From Bettongia penicillata ogilbyi (lineage: Eukaryota; Chordata; Mammalia; Diprotodontia; Potoroidae): DNA of 64,000 nucleotides. Positions within the stretch are counted from its first letter, which is position 1; the number at the start of each line of letters is the position of its first letter. Shown piece by piece: positions 10,808 through 23,800 of this stretch. The position numbers and the translations under genes were made by a program. Under the pieces are notes generated by a model, which saw only the letters and a list, made by a program, of their open reading frames with translations, did not search any database and was not told where the DNA came from. Location of the stretch: NCBI GenBank assembly GCA_023548195.1, contig JAJHZJ010000699.1, positions 4,311,175-4,375,174 on the forward strand. Direction: 5' to 3'.

Positions 10808-12406
10808 TGGGTAGAGCTGAGAATGGAAGTGACTGACGTGGCTGTAGCCACCAGAGCCACCTTCACAACCAGGCATGCCAGCCAGCAAGCACACGGAGCG
10901 ATTGGCCTGTGCCCTCACTTTGACAGCTGGTCTCCACATCTTTCTGGACCCAGATCAGCTTCCAAAATGGCCACCTCAGCCAGTTCTCACTTGAACAAAA
11001 ATATCAAGCAGATGTACCTGAACTTGCCTCAAGGGAACAAAATCCTGGCCATGTATGTTTGGATCAATGGCACTGGTGAGGGATTTCGCTGTAAAACTCG
11101 GACCCTAGACAGTGAACTGAAGGGCATGAACTACCTAAATGGAATTTTGATGGCTCTAGCACTTTTCAGTCCAAAGGCTCTAACAGTGTGACATGTACCT
11201 TATTCCTGCTGCTATGTTCCGAGACCCCATCTGAAAGGACCCCAACAAACTGGTTTTCTGTGAAGTTTTCAAGTATAACCACAAGCCTGCAGAGACCAAT
11301 TTGAGGCATACCTGTAAATGGATAATGGATATGGTGTCCAATCAGAAACCCTGATTTGGTATGGAGCAAGAGTATACTCTCATGGGAACAGATGGACACC
11401 CTTTTGGTTGGCCTTCCAATGGGTTCCCTGGGCCCCAGAGTCCATATTATTGTGGCATTGGAGCTGATGAAGCCTATGGAAGAGATATAGCAGAAGTTCA
11501 TTATCATGCTTGTCCATAAGCTGGAGTCAAAATTGGAGGGGCAAATGCTGAAGCAATGCCAGTTCAGTGGGAGTTCCAGATAGGACCATGTGAAGGGATT
11601 GAAATGGGAGATCACCTCTGGATTGCTCGCTTCATCCTCCATCAAGTGTGTGAAGATTTTTGAATGATTTTAACATTTGCTCCCAAGTCAATCCCTGGAA
11701 ACTGGAATGGAGCTGGTTGCCACACTAACTTCAGTACCAAGAGCCTGACAGAAGAGAATGGTCTAAAGTTTATTGAAGAAGCCATCAAGAGACTAAGTAA
11801 GAGATACAAGTGTCACATCCGAGCTTATGACCCCAAAGTGGGGTCTGGACAATGTCCATCGCCTAACAGGTTTCATGAGACATCCAACATCAATGAGTTC
11901 TCTGCTGGAATGGCCAATCAGGTGCCAGCATCCCAATTCCCTAGATGGTTGGGCAGGACAAGAAGGGCTACTTTGAAGATCGCCACCCCTGTCAAATGTG
12001 ATCCATACGCAGTAACAGAGGTGCTTATCCGTACCTGTCTCCTCAATGAAACAGAAGAACCCTTTCAGTATAAAAACTAAGTGGACTAGATCTACCTTCT
12101 GTATCCCCCACCTCATAACCCTTTTCTCATGCCCTCTTCCACCTCACCTCTCCCCTCTTCCAGTTTTCCCTACTAGATGTAACTCAGGGCACAAAATACA
12201 ATGTGCCCACAAATAACTCTGGGGTTTTTTTGTGGAAGGGGAGTAGGGTTGGGATTTTTTAAATCTTTTTTTCTCCCATCATTGACTTTTTGAAGACTAA
12301 GAAATAGTATGTTAGTGGGGAAAAAGGGCTTGGGGAACATAATTTGTACATCAACAGAGACTTGTAGCTTCCAGGAAAAATAAAAGAATTAAGTATTTCC
12401 GAAAAA
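10808..12406 (+). pseudogene. GLUL (pseudogene): Processed pseudogene of glutamine synthetase (GLUL)
   Basis: Intronless copy of GLUL mRNA. The ATG at 10967 opens [20 protein letters not shown], then [15 protein letters not shown], before small deletions shift frame near 11125-11190. The Trp of the QHPWFG motif is now TGA near 11352; further stops lie near 11518 and 11661. The later frame keeps [22 protein letters not shown] sequence, FHETSNIN and [10 protein letters not shown], ending FQYKN plus TAA at 12080. A 3' UTR with AATAAA near 12380 and an A-run at 12402-12411 follow. The same 13 bp (AAAAATTAGGATG) flanks it at 10795-10807 and 12407-12419, and the target resembles the L1 endonuclease site TT/AAAA. 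Not functional as an enzyme. Confidence 0.95.
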
Positions 12407-12419
12407 AAAAATTAGGATG

Positions 12420-13119
12420 GATTAGTTTCCTTTGTAAGGAAAACAGGTATAACTGATAGAAGACTTTAAAGGAATTTAGTCTAAGATTTGATATCCCCCT
12501 CCACGATTAGTAAAATAGCACAAACTTTCAAGAACACATTCAAATAATAACTTTTCAGTCTGAACAGCTTTCTCGTTGCTCATCTCCCCCTTAGATGGCA
12601 CAGGCAGGGGGATGACAAAGCATAATTCTTAAAAATAATGTACCTATAACTTGCACCTACATAGCGTGGTACTCCTCCTACCACTCCCATACACACTGAG
12701 AATACTTTGATTACAAAAGCATGGTGTTAACCCATATAAAACTTAGAGTAACCCCATACAAATAGTTCTCCAGTTAAGAAATAAGATTATGCTATGGTTG
12801 GGTGATTAATGAAATGTATTAAATCTGTTCAGCAATCAGTACTGGGAGTTCTATCTGGGCCACTTAGCAACCCATCACAACTTCCAGAGGAGTGAGCCCG
12901 TCAGTAGGAAAAATACCTTTCAATCCACTGAAGGAATTTATCATAGGTCCTGCCAGAAATAGGAATTGTTGTCCACTATCAGAGCCTCTGAAATGGACTC
13001 ATTCCACACTACAAAAGATACCTCTAACAGGAATATGTTCCCAAAGATGTAAAGAGGAAAAGTATTCATATACAAAAGATACATATTTGACATTTTGTTT
13101 TAGTGAAACACTAGAAACT
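12420..13119. other. No recognised gene
   Basis: Intergenic DNA downstream of the GLUL copy. Text at 12892-13020 has a weak L1 3'-like look but nothing firm. Confidence 0.3.
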
Positions 13120-13345
13120 GATACCAATCATATGTGGAATGGCTAAATAAATTATGGCATATGTGTGTGACTGAATATTTTTTCAAGGTTAAGGAATGAC
13201 AAAAGGGATATGGAAAAACCTGAGGACTTGTACCATCTAATGAAATGAGCAGAACCAGAGGAAAAAGTTATACAAGGCAAATTTATACAAAGGACTCGTA
13301 TACCTTGACTTTAATACACCAGCCATGACTCTAGAAGACTGAAGA
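13120..13345 (+). mobile_element. L1 3' end fragment
   Basis: GTGGAATGGCTAAATAAATT, TCTAATGAAATGAGCAGAAC and neighbouring text match the ORF2-end/3' UTR pattern of marsupial L1s (GGGAATGGCTGAACAAATT... AGTGAAATGAGCAGAACC). Confidence 0.65.
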
Positions 13346-14299
13346 GGCACCTTACGTTTCCCACCTCTTGACAGACAGGTGACGAACTAGAAGTGTAGAA
13401 TGAAATGTTTACAGGTAGTCAATGTGTGGTTGTTTAGCTATATTTACAAATCAGGATGTGGGTGGTGGGGATCTAGGATTTCACGAGGTGACGTGGGTAA
13501 TAATATCACCCAAAAAGAGTCTCTACATATGAAGAGACATTCATGTTTCCGGATGACAGTCAAGTTAATAATAAAAAATTTTTTAAAATGTACAAAGCCA
13601 TTTCAAGCTCAGAAAGTATTACCAGGAATCAAATTTTATTTTTGCATACTTTACAAATCAAAAGGCATCCTTTCCACTTAGCTCCAACTTTGAAACACTA
13701 AAGTATTTCAAGAAATTCTTTGTAAAATAAAATTGTATGTATCATTTTCTCTTGCATATTGCTCTTAAGTGACTTGCAAATAAAAATCACAATTCTAGTA
13801 CTTTGCTCTTTTCAGTGTTTCTAGGGCTTATTTTGAACCTTTATGAAGAAATGATACCTAATACGTTTGTTAAAGTTGATTAGCATAAGTTGAAATTCCG
13901 ATTTTAAAACTTTCTGATGGTATGGATCCACCTTACTATTTGACCTCGTTTACTGGAATAAAGTGAGTAATTAAGTAATAAGGTAAATCAAAACTTTATC
14001 AAAAAGTTGATTTTACTTTTCACCCAATCAAACTGGCGAAATAAAACAAAAGAACTGAGAGCCATAAGTTAGAAGAATGTTATAATTCAAGAATTTCTAG
14101 CTTCTTTAAGTTGCTAAGGGATCTCAGGAAATCAAAAGAATTAAACTTAAATAATTTACATGTGAAATGCTTAAAGAAGCCCTAAAAGTAGCTTACTAAG
14201 TTTTTAAAAGAGGAAATTAAAAAAAAGATATCCTATTATCAGTTATGCTTAAGTTATCAGTACTTTTGTCAACAGTTTATCACATGCAATAGACTGATA

Positions 14300-14531
14300 A
14301 AAGAAATATGACTTCAACACAATTTTATTTAGCCAGACAAGATGGGTTTCTTAAAAACAACAGATACCATTTCTATTATCCACATACAGTGTTCTTCAAA
14401 ACAGAAACAAACAAACGCGTTTATCAGGTAACATGTGCAAAGGCCAACAAATGAAGTAGTCAAAGTGTAATAAAAAGATTAATTTCAATGATTTTTAGAA
14501 AAATTTATTCCCCTAGATATTCAAGCTGTTA
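14300..14531 (-). promoter_or_regulatory. PHAX: PHAX 3' UTR with candidate poly(A) signals
   Basis: AT-rich DNA follows the stop. AATAAA occurs on the minus strand at 14509-14504 (very close to the stop) and at 14329-14324. The second is the more plausible main signal because it leaves a UTR of about 200 nt. The true end cannot be fixed without transcript data. Confidence 0.5.
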
Positions 14532-14801
14532 TTAAAAGACCTCCAAATCAAGAGAATGATCAATTTCAAAGGTTTCTTCTGAATCTAACTTTCTTTCTCC
14601 ATGTCCTTCCTGGGAATCATCCAGAGAAGCCAAGGCCTCATTTGTGTCACTTGCAAAAGTTTCTCGAGATGCGTCATCATACTCTTGAAGATTAAGACCT
14701 TTAATAGCCTGCTTCATCTTCTTCCCCAAGACTTGGATTCTCCTTTTCTTAGCAGCCTTTTTGTTTTCATATTCCTTTTGGTTTTCAACATAGAAAATTT
14801 C
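14532..14801 (-). CDS. PHAX: PHAX terminal coding exon 5 with stop codon
   Basis: 89 codons plus TAA (14534-14532), starting EIFYVENQKEYENKKAAKKR and ending DHSLDLEVF. Acceptor TTTAAAG before 14801. The C-terminal tail is acidic, as in other PHAX proteins. Confidence 0.95.
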   Translation of the reverse strand, partial: EIFYVENQKEYENKKAAKKRRIQVLGKKMKQAIKGLNLQEYDDASRETFASDTNEALASLDDSQEGHGERKLDSEETFEIDHSLDLEVF

Positions 14802-17800
14802 CTTTAAAGAAGACACATAAATTTTATTAAAACATATTATATCTCTGGTAATAGATATCTAATTAGAAAAATAAAGGGGGGAAGTGCCATTGATTGAAAT
14901 TTTAAAGACAACTAGTCTTAAGGGAAGATGCTTAGACTTAATAAACCTAGATTTCAGCAAAGTATTTAACAAAGTCTCTCATGATATCCTTGTGGACAAG
15001 ACAGAGAGGTAATAAAATACTGGGGTATATTTAGAACCAGGTGAATTAGACTTAAAGAGCAGTCATTAAAAATATACACTTGGACTGAGGTTTTTAATGA
15101 AATATTCCAGGGAGCCATCCCTTTGGATACTTTTGTCAGACTTGAATGGAGGCACAGACAGTACACTTATCAAATGTGGAAATGATAAGAAGTTGAGAAG
15201 AGATAACTAACATGAGAGGGCAACAAATTAGGGATTCAAAAAGATCTCACATGAAAATTCCAAGTCAAATTTGAAAGCTAAAACTTAACAGGAATAAATG
15301 TGAAGTCTTATGTGTGGGTTTTAAAAAAGGACAATGATGGCTAAGTCACCTAACCTCTCAGTGCCCCAGACAGCTTGAGATTATAAAGTTGCAGAACAGC
15401 TGCATTAATAGGAGTTTCCCCCTTCAGAGCTCCTTGCATCAATGTCCAAAAAAGACTTTTAAAAGAAATAAACAGTATAAAATGGAGGAGGTACAACTAG
15501 ACAAGATTCTGCGAAAAAATCAGGGGTTTAGTTAACTTCACATTCAAAGTCAACAATGTGACATGACAGCTAAACAAAGCTAATGTGATCGCAGGGTCCA
15601 TTAAGGAAGACACAATTTTTTACAATAAGGGAGTTCCACTGCATCCTAGCCTGGTCAGACTATATCTGGAGTAGTATCTATAGTTCTGGCTCCCACATTT
15701 TAGGAAGTACATTAAGTATCCAGAGAAGAATGATAAGGATGGTGGGGGACCACGCTATGTAAAGATCAACTACAGGAATTGGGGATGTTTAGCCTAGAAG
15801 AGGTTAGGAGCTATGTGTAAAAAGACGCAAGGAGACAAATTTTGGCTCAATGTAAAGAAAAATTTCCCAACAGAGCTGTCCAAAATGGGATTTCCTAAGG
15901 AGCTAGTAGGTTCAGTGAAGGCCTTTCAAGCAATCAGGGAGATTACTGTTCAAAGAAAGGATGGATTAGAAGACTTTTGAGGTCCTTTCAATTCTGAAAT
16001 TCTAATAACCTGCCAGAGATATAAGTTAAGGGAGACTGGGATAGGAAAATTGGAAATTCTGGGAGGTCAGCATGGATTTGAGAGGATTCAAATAGTCTCA
16101 ATTCACTTAAAACATCCTATTGTACTAAACAAAACCCACCCTAAATTCTCAAGCCATCCACAACAACAAAACCATTCTGATTCAGGAACAAAGAGAAAGG
16201 CAGATGGTGAAGAGGGTCTAAAGCTTCTTGGAATTCAAGGCTTCTTTTAAATTGCTAATTCGCCACAGCCAAGCTATACCTCAGTCTGGTTCAAGCTCCA
16301 ATTTCTATAAACAGGGAGTGCAGACTCTCCAATACCATAATCATTTAACAAAATTTCTTTACAACAATTTTGATATCTTACTTTGATTACAATAGGAAAT
16401 GCTTCACTAGTATCCAGTAAAAAATGACTAGTAGAAGTGGTTGGAAGAACTGACTTTTAAGAGAAATAATAGCACCACCTTTTATGTATATGGTACAGTT
16501 GCATTTGCTCCTTACAAAAGAGAAGTAGTATGATCCAATGGATAAATACATAGAGCTAGGATGTGAGTTCAAGCATTGTCTCACATACTTGCCATACAAG
16601 AACGGGCAAGTCTCTGGACCGCTATTCTAAAATGGTGATAATAACCTATTTTACAGAGGCTATTACAGATGAGGATATACATGAAGAGCAAATCTCAAGG
16701 TATTATATAGATGCAAGTGATTACCATTATTATAATAATCCTGTAACAAGTATTAGTTCCATTTTTTAGATGAGTTCTAAAGTAACATGGCCAAAATGAC
16801 AGCTAGGAAGTAAATGGTAAAGTTAGGATTAGAATCCAGGTCTTTTGGTTCCAATGAAGATTTTTTCCTACTATATATCCTGCCTGTCTAAAAAAGCACA
16901 AGTTTTCACCATAAATTGTCCTTACAACAAATATTTGTCCAAAATGTGTACAGCACCATGTCTACTTGGGAAACATATGAATAAAGGGATATGAATCCCC
17001 TAACATCAAGGACCAAATTGCAAAAATGAAACTAACACTGAAGAGACAACAAGGAAATCATTCAATGCTAAACTACAAAGGTGTAAGGCATAGGTAGGGA
17101 GCCTGGGGCCTCAAGGCCACAAGTAATCCTCTGGGTCCTCAAGTGTAGCCCTTTAACCGACACCTAACTTCATAGAACAAATCCTTTTATTTTTGAGGGA
17201 ATTTATTCTGTGAAGTTTGGATTCAGTCAAAGGACCACACCTGAAGACCTAGAGGGCTACATGTGGCCTTGAGGCAGCAGGTCCCCACCCCTGGCACCAG
17301 AAGGTAACTCAGGAGAGTTCAACATAAGATAAAATAGTGAACAAGGCTTTAGTAGGGTGAGATGTGAGCTGTACCTTAGAAGACTGCTAGGTTTTCCAGA
17401 GGTAGAGGAGAAATAGAGGCAGGAGAGAGCAAATCTAGGGAATAGTGGGACTTAAATTGGGATAGGAAGGGTCAAGCAAACAATGGATTTGAAATTCACA
17501 CAGAGGATCATAATTTTTACCTTGATTTGTCCCTCAGTGATGCTGGGTGTGTTTTTCAGAAGATTCAGATAAACTCCACCTGGTGTTCTTCTTCTGCTAC
17601 CATTCTACAAAAAGGAATATGACAAATATAATGTTCTACTGTACTTTACGGCAGTCAGGGGATCCAGGGGATCCAGCACTGGGCCTGAAGTTAGAACAGC
17701 AGAGTTCCTGGGTGCGTGACCCTGGCCACTTAACCTGTAAAATGGGAATCACAACATCACGGATCACGCAGGGCTATTGTAAGGACCCAGTGAGATCTTA

Positions 17801-20800
17801 TTTGTTCAGTTATTTTCACGGTTCCTGTCACAGGGGCAGTATAAATGCTTATTCCTTTGCCTCTTGCTGACAGGATTCTGTACAGTTTAGTACTTAATTA
17901 CTCCTTAATTATTTCTTCACTGTTAATTTTGTATCTCAATCTGAATATTGAAGTTCCTGGAAATCAACCAATCAAGTAGTATTTATGAAGCACTTACTAC
18001 ATGCCAGGAACTGTGCAAAAAGCTTAGGGATCCAAAGAAAGGTAAAGGCTGCTGTCCTTGCTCACAAAGGGCTCAAAATCTAATGGAGAGACAACTGTTT
18101 ACACAAGTATACACACACATACATACACACACACACTCAGGGCAGTTATAAAGAAAGACAGTAAGATTAAAGAGGACTGAGAAAAGTTTCTTTCAGAAGA
18201 CTGCCCTTTAGCAGACACTTGGAAGCCAGGGAAACCAGGAAGCTGTATCTTCTGGCTCCCTCCTGATGAATCAGTCTCCCTGGCCGCTCTTTCTGGCACT
18301 GACTGTACTTTTACTCACGCTGGCCTTCATTACACTCTCCTTCCTTCCTCAGTCAGTGCCGGGCTCAATCTAACTCTTACCTAACTCCTGCCCTGATATG
18401 ATACTAGAAGGTTTCAATATATGTACTGTTACTTCATCGAACACCCTTACCTCCCTATTAACTTAACGTGTTCACTTCCAGTAACCTACTCCTCCACTCT
18501 ACCTCAGGAAAACAAAAAGATGTTATAATGATGAGGTAAAAGCCCAAGCCAAGACCATTTTCCCTTGGATCAGGAGGGCTTTTGTCCCATTAATCTGAAG
18601 GGCCCCGGAAAGTCTGACCTTTGTGGGGATAAGAGGGCTCCTGGGATTCCCCTTCCATTTCTCCTGCCAGATACTCCCTTATCTTCTATTTAGCATTCTT
18701 TGATATTCTTCCCTTTGATCCTATTACCAAACACCCCCATCAGGATCCTCCCTGGGTTTGATCTTTGGAGACCATCCCTGGAACCCCAGACTGACTACCT
18801 GGTGACACCTGCTTCTGGCCCAGGCCCTCCATTGTCGGATATCTCCTGATTGCCTCCTGTTGTTTAACACTTGACCAGTCATACCCTCCTTGGACTTCTC
18901 CTCAAGACTCTCCTTAAACCCCTGCTCCCATCACCCTAGACTACCAGACCACCCCCAGATCTTTCCTATCATCTTTTCTGTATTTAAGTTCCATCTTGCC
19001 TCCATGAAGGCACTCAGACTCAATCCAGCTCAGACTGTCTGTCTGTCTGAGATTCTGTCTGGCCCGCTTTGCAAGGCAAGTGTCACAAATGCTTAGGCTC
19101 CTTAAGAGCCAACTCAGTATGGCGATTCTTTAATAAACTTTGTTTTTCTTTGGCTTTAAGTATGCTTGTGTAGATTTCATTAGAGCAGGGCCTGAACTGT
19201 CAGTATTTTGGGCTCCCTAGCACCCCTAAACCTCATCAATACCATTGATTCTGTCATCACTGACAAACGTACCGCTTTAAGAATTCTGAAATTCCCTTAT
19301 TTCATCACAATGTTTTGCCATTCAATCCTGCTCTCTGTCTTGCAACTCTAAGCCCTGTTCTTTGTATGCAAAGCAACCTCCAACTCATTAGCTGCTTATT
19401 CTTTCCTAGACCATATGAATTGCACTGACTATATATACTCTTTTCCCTTCCCCATCTTGACCCCTTGGTGAGACAGGTCATTCTACACTGTCTTCCTGAG
19501 TCCCTTGCCCCTTTATCCTACTGGAGATCTTGTCCTGCCAAAGCCCACCCTTGGATTACTCCCACCTTTCACTTCCTTTGTTACTACTGTGCTGCTGAAA
19601 GGAACTGGAGAAAATCATGAAACCATGCTAACTGGATCTGATATAACTTTATGATACATAATCTCAACAGGGCCATCACTGGGGTTAGGCAGTCCTTGTA
19701 TATTCCTACATTGGCCACACTCTTTTCCCCATTTTGACCCCTTGATCAGCCAGTTCAACTCTGCACCGTCATCTTCTCTCGAGTCCCATGTCTCTGAAGT
19801 TCTGGGAGTCTCCATCCTCATTTGATCCTTACATCCACACTATTACTGTATTTCTCTTCTGCCCTTTCTGGTAAACTCCTTGAAAAGGTTGTCTACAATA
19901 GCTGCCTTTAGTTTATCTTTTCCTCTCACTCTCCTCTTAACCCCTTACAATCCAGCTTTTGACCACATCATTCCACTAAAACTTTTTGTATTTTTGGAAT
20001 ACTGTTGTCTCCTGTTTGCTTCCTATCTGCATGACAGTCCTCTGCCTCTTCCGTCTCCCTTGTTAGATCATCATTCATATGCCCACTAACCAGGAGAGTC
20101 TCCCAAGGCCCAGTCCTGGGCTGTCCTTTCTCCTCCTACTATACTAGTTCACCTGGTGATCTCATCAGCTCCCATAGTTCTTTCTAACTTCCCTATTAGT
20201 CTTTTTCATCATTGTTTGGCCCCAAATTGACTCAGACTGAATGGAAATAGGGAATGTTTCTGTTTTGGCCAGAAACCCTGAGGGTCTTTCCCTCAGTGTC
20301 ATTTTTTTTTCCTGGATCAGGTTAAAGAGGTCATTCTTTGTCTTATTTTTTACTTAGCCTTAATCACCGAATGGGTGTTGCCTCATTCAAACTGAGACCT
20401 GCTAAGGACCTTAGCTTTAAAAGGCCAACATATTCTTCTGCATCTGAGAAAATCTCCAGTTGTCCTGATAGAAGGCCCAAAGGAGAAAGTGAGGCTGGTG
20501 ACTTTGCACAGCCCTCCCTCACTTAAATCCAATTCACTTTCATGTTACAGCATCACACGATTAAACAACTTCACTATTACTATTGTCACCAGCCCCCGAT
20601 TCAACGAGGTGGACAATCCAGGTGTCATCCCTGAGTCCTCTCTCACCCTCCATTACTCAATCTGCTGCCAAGGCTTGCTGATTTTAGCTTCATAACATCT
20701 TTCAAATACACTCTCTTCTCAGACATGGCTACCACCCTAGTACAGGTCCTTATCACCTCATGGCTAAACTATTTTAATAATCTGTGGATTGGTTTCCCTG

Positions 20801-23800
20801 TCATAAGTCTTTTTTCTCTAAAATCGATTCTCTACTCATTTGCGAAAGTGTCCTTCCTAAGTATCACCACCCTCCACCATTGGCTCCCCATTGAGCCTGA
20901 AAGGGCCAGGGTCTCACACTGCATCCTGGGCCATCTCCAGTCATCTTGATGAATATCTGGCCACAGGACCCAGATGGCTCAGGAGAAGGTGAGGTTGGTG
21001 ACCGTGCATGGCCCTCCCTCATTCAAATCAAAATCAATTGCAAGTCATGTCATCATTTTAATGTCACGGTCCTCTTTGAGAACGAAGGGCAAAATATAAG
21101 TGGCTCCCCACTACCTCTAAGATCAAATATAAAATCCTGTTTGGCATTCAAAGCCCTTTATCACCTGGCCCTATCCCTTTACCTTTGGAGTCTTCTAACA
21201 CCTTATTCCCCACCACTTATTCCTCAATCCAGTGACAGTGGCCTTCTTACACAAGACACTCTTATCTCCAAACATTTTTACTGACCAGAATTTTCTCTTC
21301 ATTTCCTCTTCCCTGTTTCCCTGATTTCCTTCAAGTCTTAGCTAAAATCCTACCTTCCATTAAAAAAACAAAACTCTTCCAATCCCCCTTAATTCCAATT
21401 TGTCTTTTACATAGCTTGTTTGTACAACTGTTTTCTCCCCAATTAGACACTGACTTCCTTCAGAACAGGGATTGTCTTTCCACTGTGTTTCTATCACCAG
21501 AACTTAGTACAGTGCTGGGCATTTAGTAGGCACTTAATAAATTTTTGTGACTGATCAAATGAATGAAGCAGGAAGAACCAAGGGCATACAAATCCAGTCC
21601 AGATATTCCCTCTACAAGCGTGCAGAGCTGGTGTTCAGGAAGTAGTTGGAAGAAAGGGCAAACAAAAAAAAGAATCCCACCATAAAGAGCAATGATGGTG
21701 ACAGGGATGCTTAAGATATAGACCCAAAAGAAGAAAACGATTCCAAATCATCTACCTCAAAGAAAAATGCCATGAGTACAAGTTAAATTAAAATTCCTAG
21801 AAGAGATGAAGTGAAAGTTTGAAAAATTTTGAAAATGATTTTTAGAAAACAAATGGGTACACTAAAACATTAGAAAAGAAATGAAAGCAGGAGACAAGAA
21901 AGAGGAGCATGAAGGAAGCTCAATGGACAGCTGCTCAGACTCACGGACCTAGGGCAGCGATCCAACTTGTCTGGCTTGCAAAAATTCTCAGTTTTTCAGC
22001 CTGATCTGTCCTTTAAATCCTAGAATAACAGAACATTCAACATCCAAAGAAAGCAGGTTTTTTTGGGGGGTCCAAGAGGAGAAAAAGTTAAGCCTTAATA
22101 TTCCCACTAGAAGCCTGCAGAGCCCAGGGGCAACATAAAATCCAAAGTAAAGAAGTAGGCTTGTAGAATAAGAGTGAAGCAAAAAAGTCAGGTCATGAAG
22201 ACCTGAGTTCAAATGTGGCTTCAGTCATTTACTAGCTATGTGACCCCAGGAAAAAATCACTTCACCTGCCTGTCTCAGTTTCCTCAACTGTAAAATGGGG
22301 ATAATAGCACATGTTGGCTTGTGAAGATTAAAATAGTTAACAATTGTAAAAATACTTAGCACGACGCTTGGCACAGAATAGGCACTTAATAAAAGTTTGT
22401 TTCCTTCCTTTATAAAGCAAAATTATGGTGACAGGGATGCTCAACAAACCCCAAAAAAGAGAAGGACTCCTAAATATTTACAGGCAAAAGCCTCAAAGAA
22501 AAATACAACTTGGACACAAGTCTAACCATAATTCTTGGAAGACATGAAGGAAGTTACACAAACAAAAAGCTAAAAAATTATTTTAAAAAAACAAATTAAC
22601 AGAACTGAGGGAGAGAATGGAGAAAAAAATCAGAGCTGTGAAAAAAAATTTGGAAAGAGAATTTATATCCTGGAATAAGAAGTACAAAACCATGTCTAAG
22701 AAAAAAAAAAACTCCCTGAAAATTAGAATGTACCAAATAGAAGCTAGTAACTGGGAAACAGTAAGAAATGCTTAAAGAAAGGAAAAAGAATGAAAAAAAA
22801 AAAGAAAAAATCCAAGGTATTTCATGGCAAAAACAAATGACTTGGAAAACAGATTAAGGAGAGATATTTTAAGAATCACTTTGCTATTGTAAAGCCATTA
22901 CCAAAACAAAAACACAAAACAAGATGACAGCAACAACAAAATAGGTTTCCTGAACCTTCCCATCCCTGGTAGAAATAATCCTTTCTTTCCTCTCTTACCA
23001 CTAAACCTCTAGGAAAAGCCATTGATGCTCATTGTCTCCACTTAGTCTCATCCATGTTTTCAACCCCTTTCAATCTGGCTTCTGATCTCATCACTCAACT
23101 GAAACCACCCCCTCAAAGTTAGGGGATCTCTTGTCAAATTCAGCCTTTTCTCCATCCATATCCTTCTTGTTACCTTTTGGTCTAATTAAGTCAATATGGT
23201 CAATGACCTAACTATAGCCACCTCATCCTAATTCTAAAATGAATTTCACATCGATGGCAAATAAATAACTGAAGGCAAAGTCTGTCCAAGCAATACATAG
23301 ACAAAGAACAAGAGCAGACTGATTATCTTACCATTATTAAAAGTCCACCATTTTGTTCAACTTCTGCAGTTTCCATCAGAAGCTCAATTGCTTTTTTGTT
23401 TCCAATTATTCTTACTACTCGGGCAATCAGATCTTTCTTTGGTTCCTGAAGCCTGCAAAAGGAGAAAGTAAGTATTATTAACCTTACTGTTTTAGTGGTT
23501 GAAAAATAATTCTCCTATATGTGAATTCACAGAAAATTATTTTGCAGTCTTTTTAATTATTTAAATTATTTTTTTCAATTACCAAGCATTTATTTCTTGT
23601 CTCACCCAACACCCCCTCAAACACTGCAGAAAGAAAGAAAAGAAATTCTCATATTGGCCATGTCCAACAATCTATGTTTCATTCTGCATTTTAGTGCGTC
23701 ACCTATGTCAGGAGGCGGGGAGCATCTTCATCAGAAGTTTTCTAGAATCATCTTGCATATTATCTTAAAAGTATTTAAAAATAAACACAAATATTAGCTT

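Larger units (their letters stand above)
19250..21560 (+). mobile_element. Long L2 LINE remnant, interrupted by two SINEs
   Basis: L2 ORF and 3' UTR text in order: AACCCCTTACAATCCAGCTT, CATCATTCCACTAAAACTTT, ACCACCCTAGTACAGGTCCT, AAAATCCTGTTTGGCATTCA, CAGTGCTGGGCATTTAGTAG and the TTAATAAATTTTTGTGACTG end. SINEs sit inside at 20215-20545 and 20891-21100. Full of stops. Lies in PHAX intron 3 and runs opposite to PHAX. Confidence 0.8.

Noticed and set aside
11664..12080. A 138-codon frame as a live glutamine synthetase gene
   Set aside because: It is only the C-terminal part of a retrocopy with stops and frameshifts upstream and altered residues after 11840.
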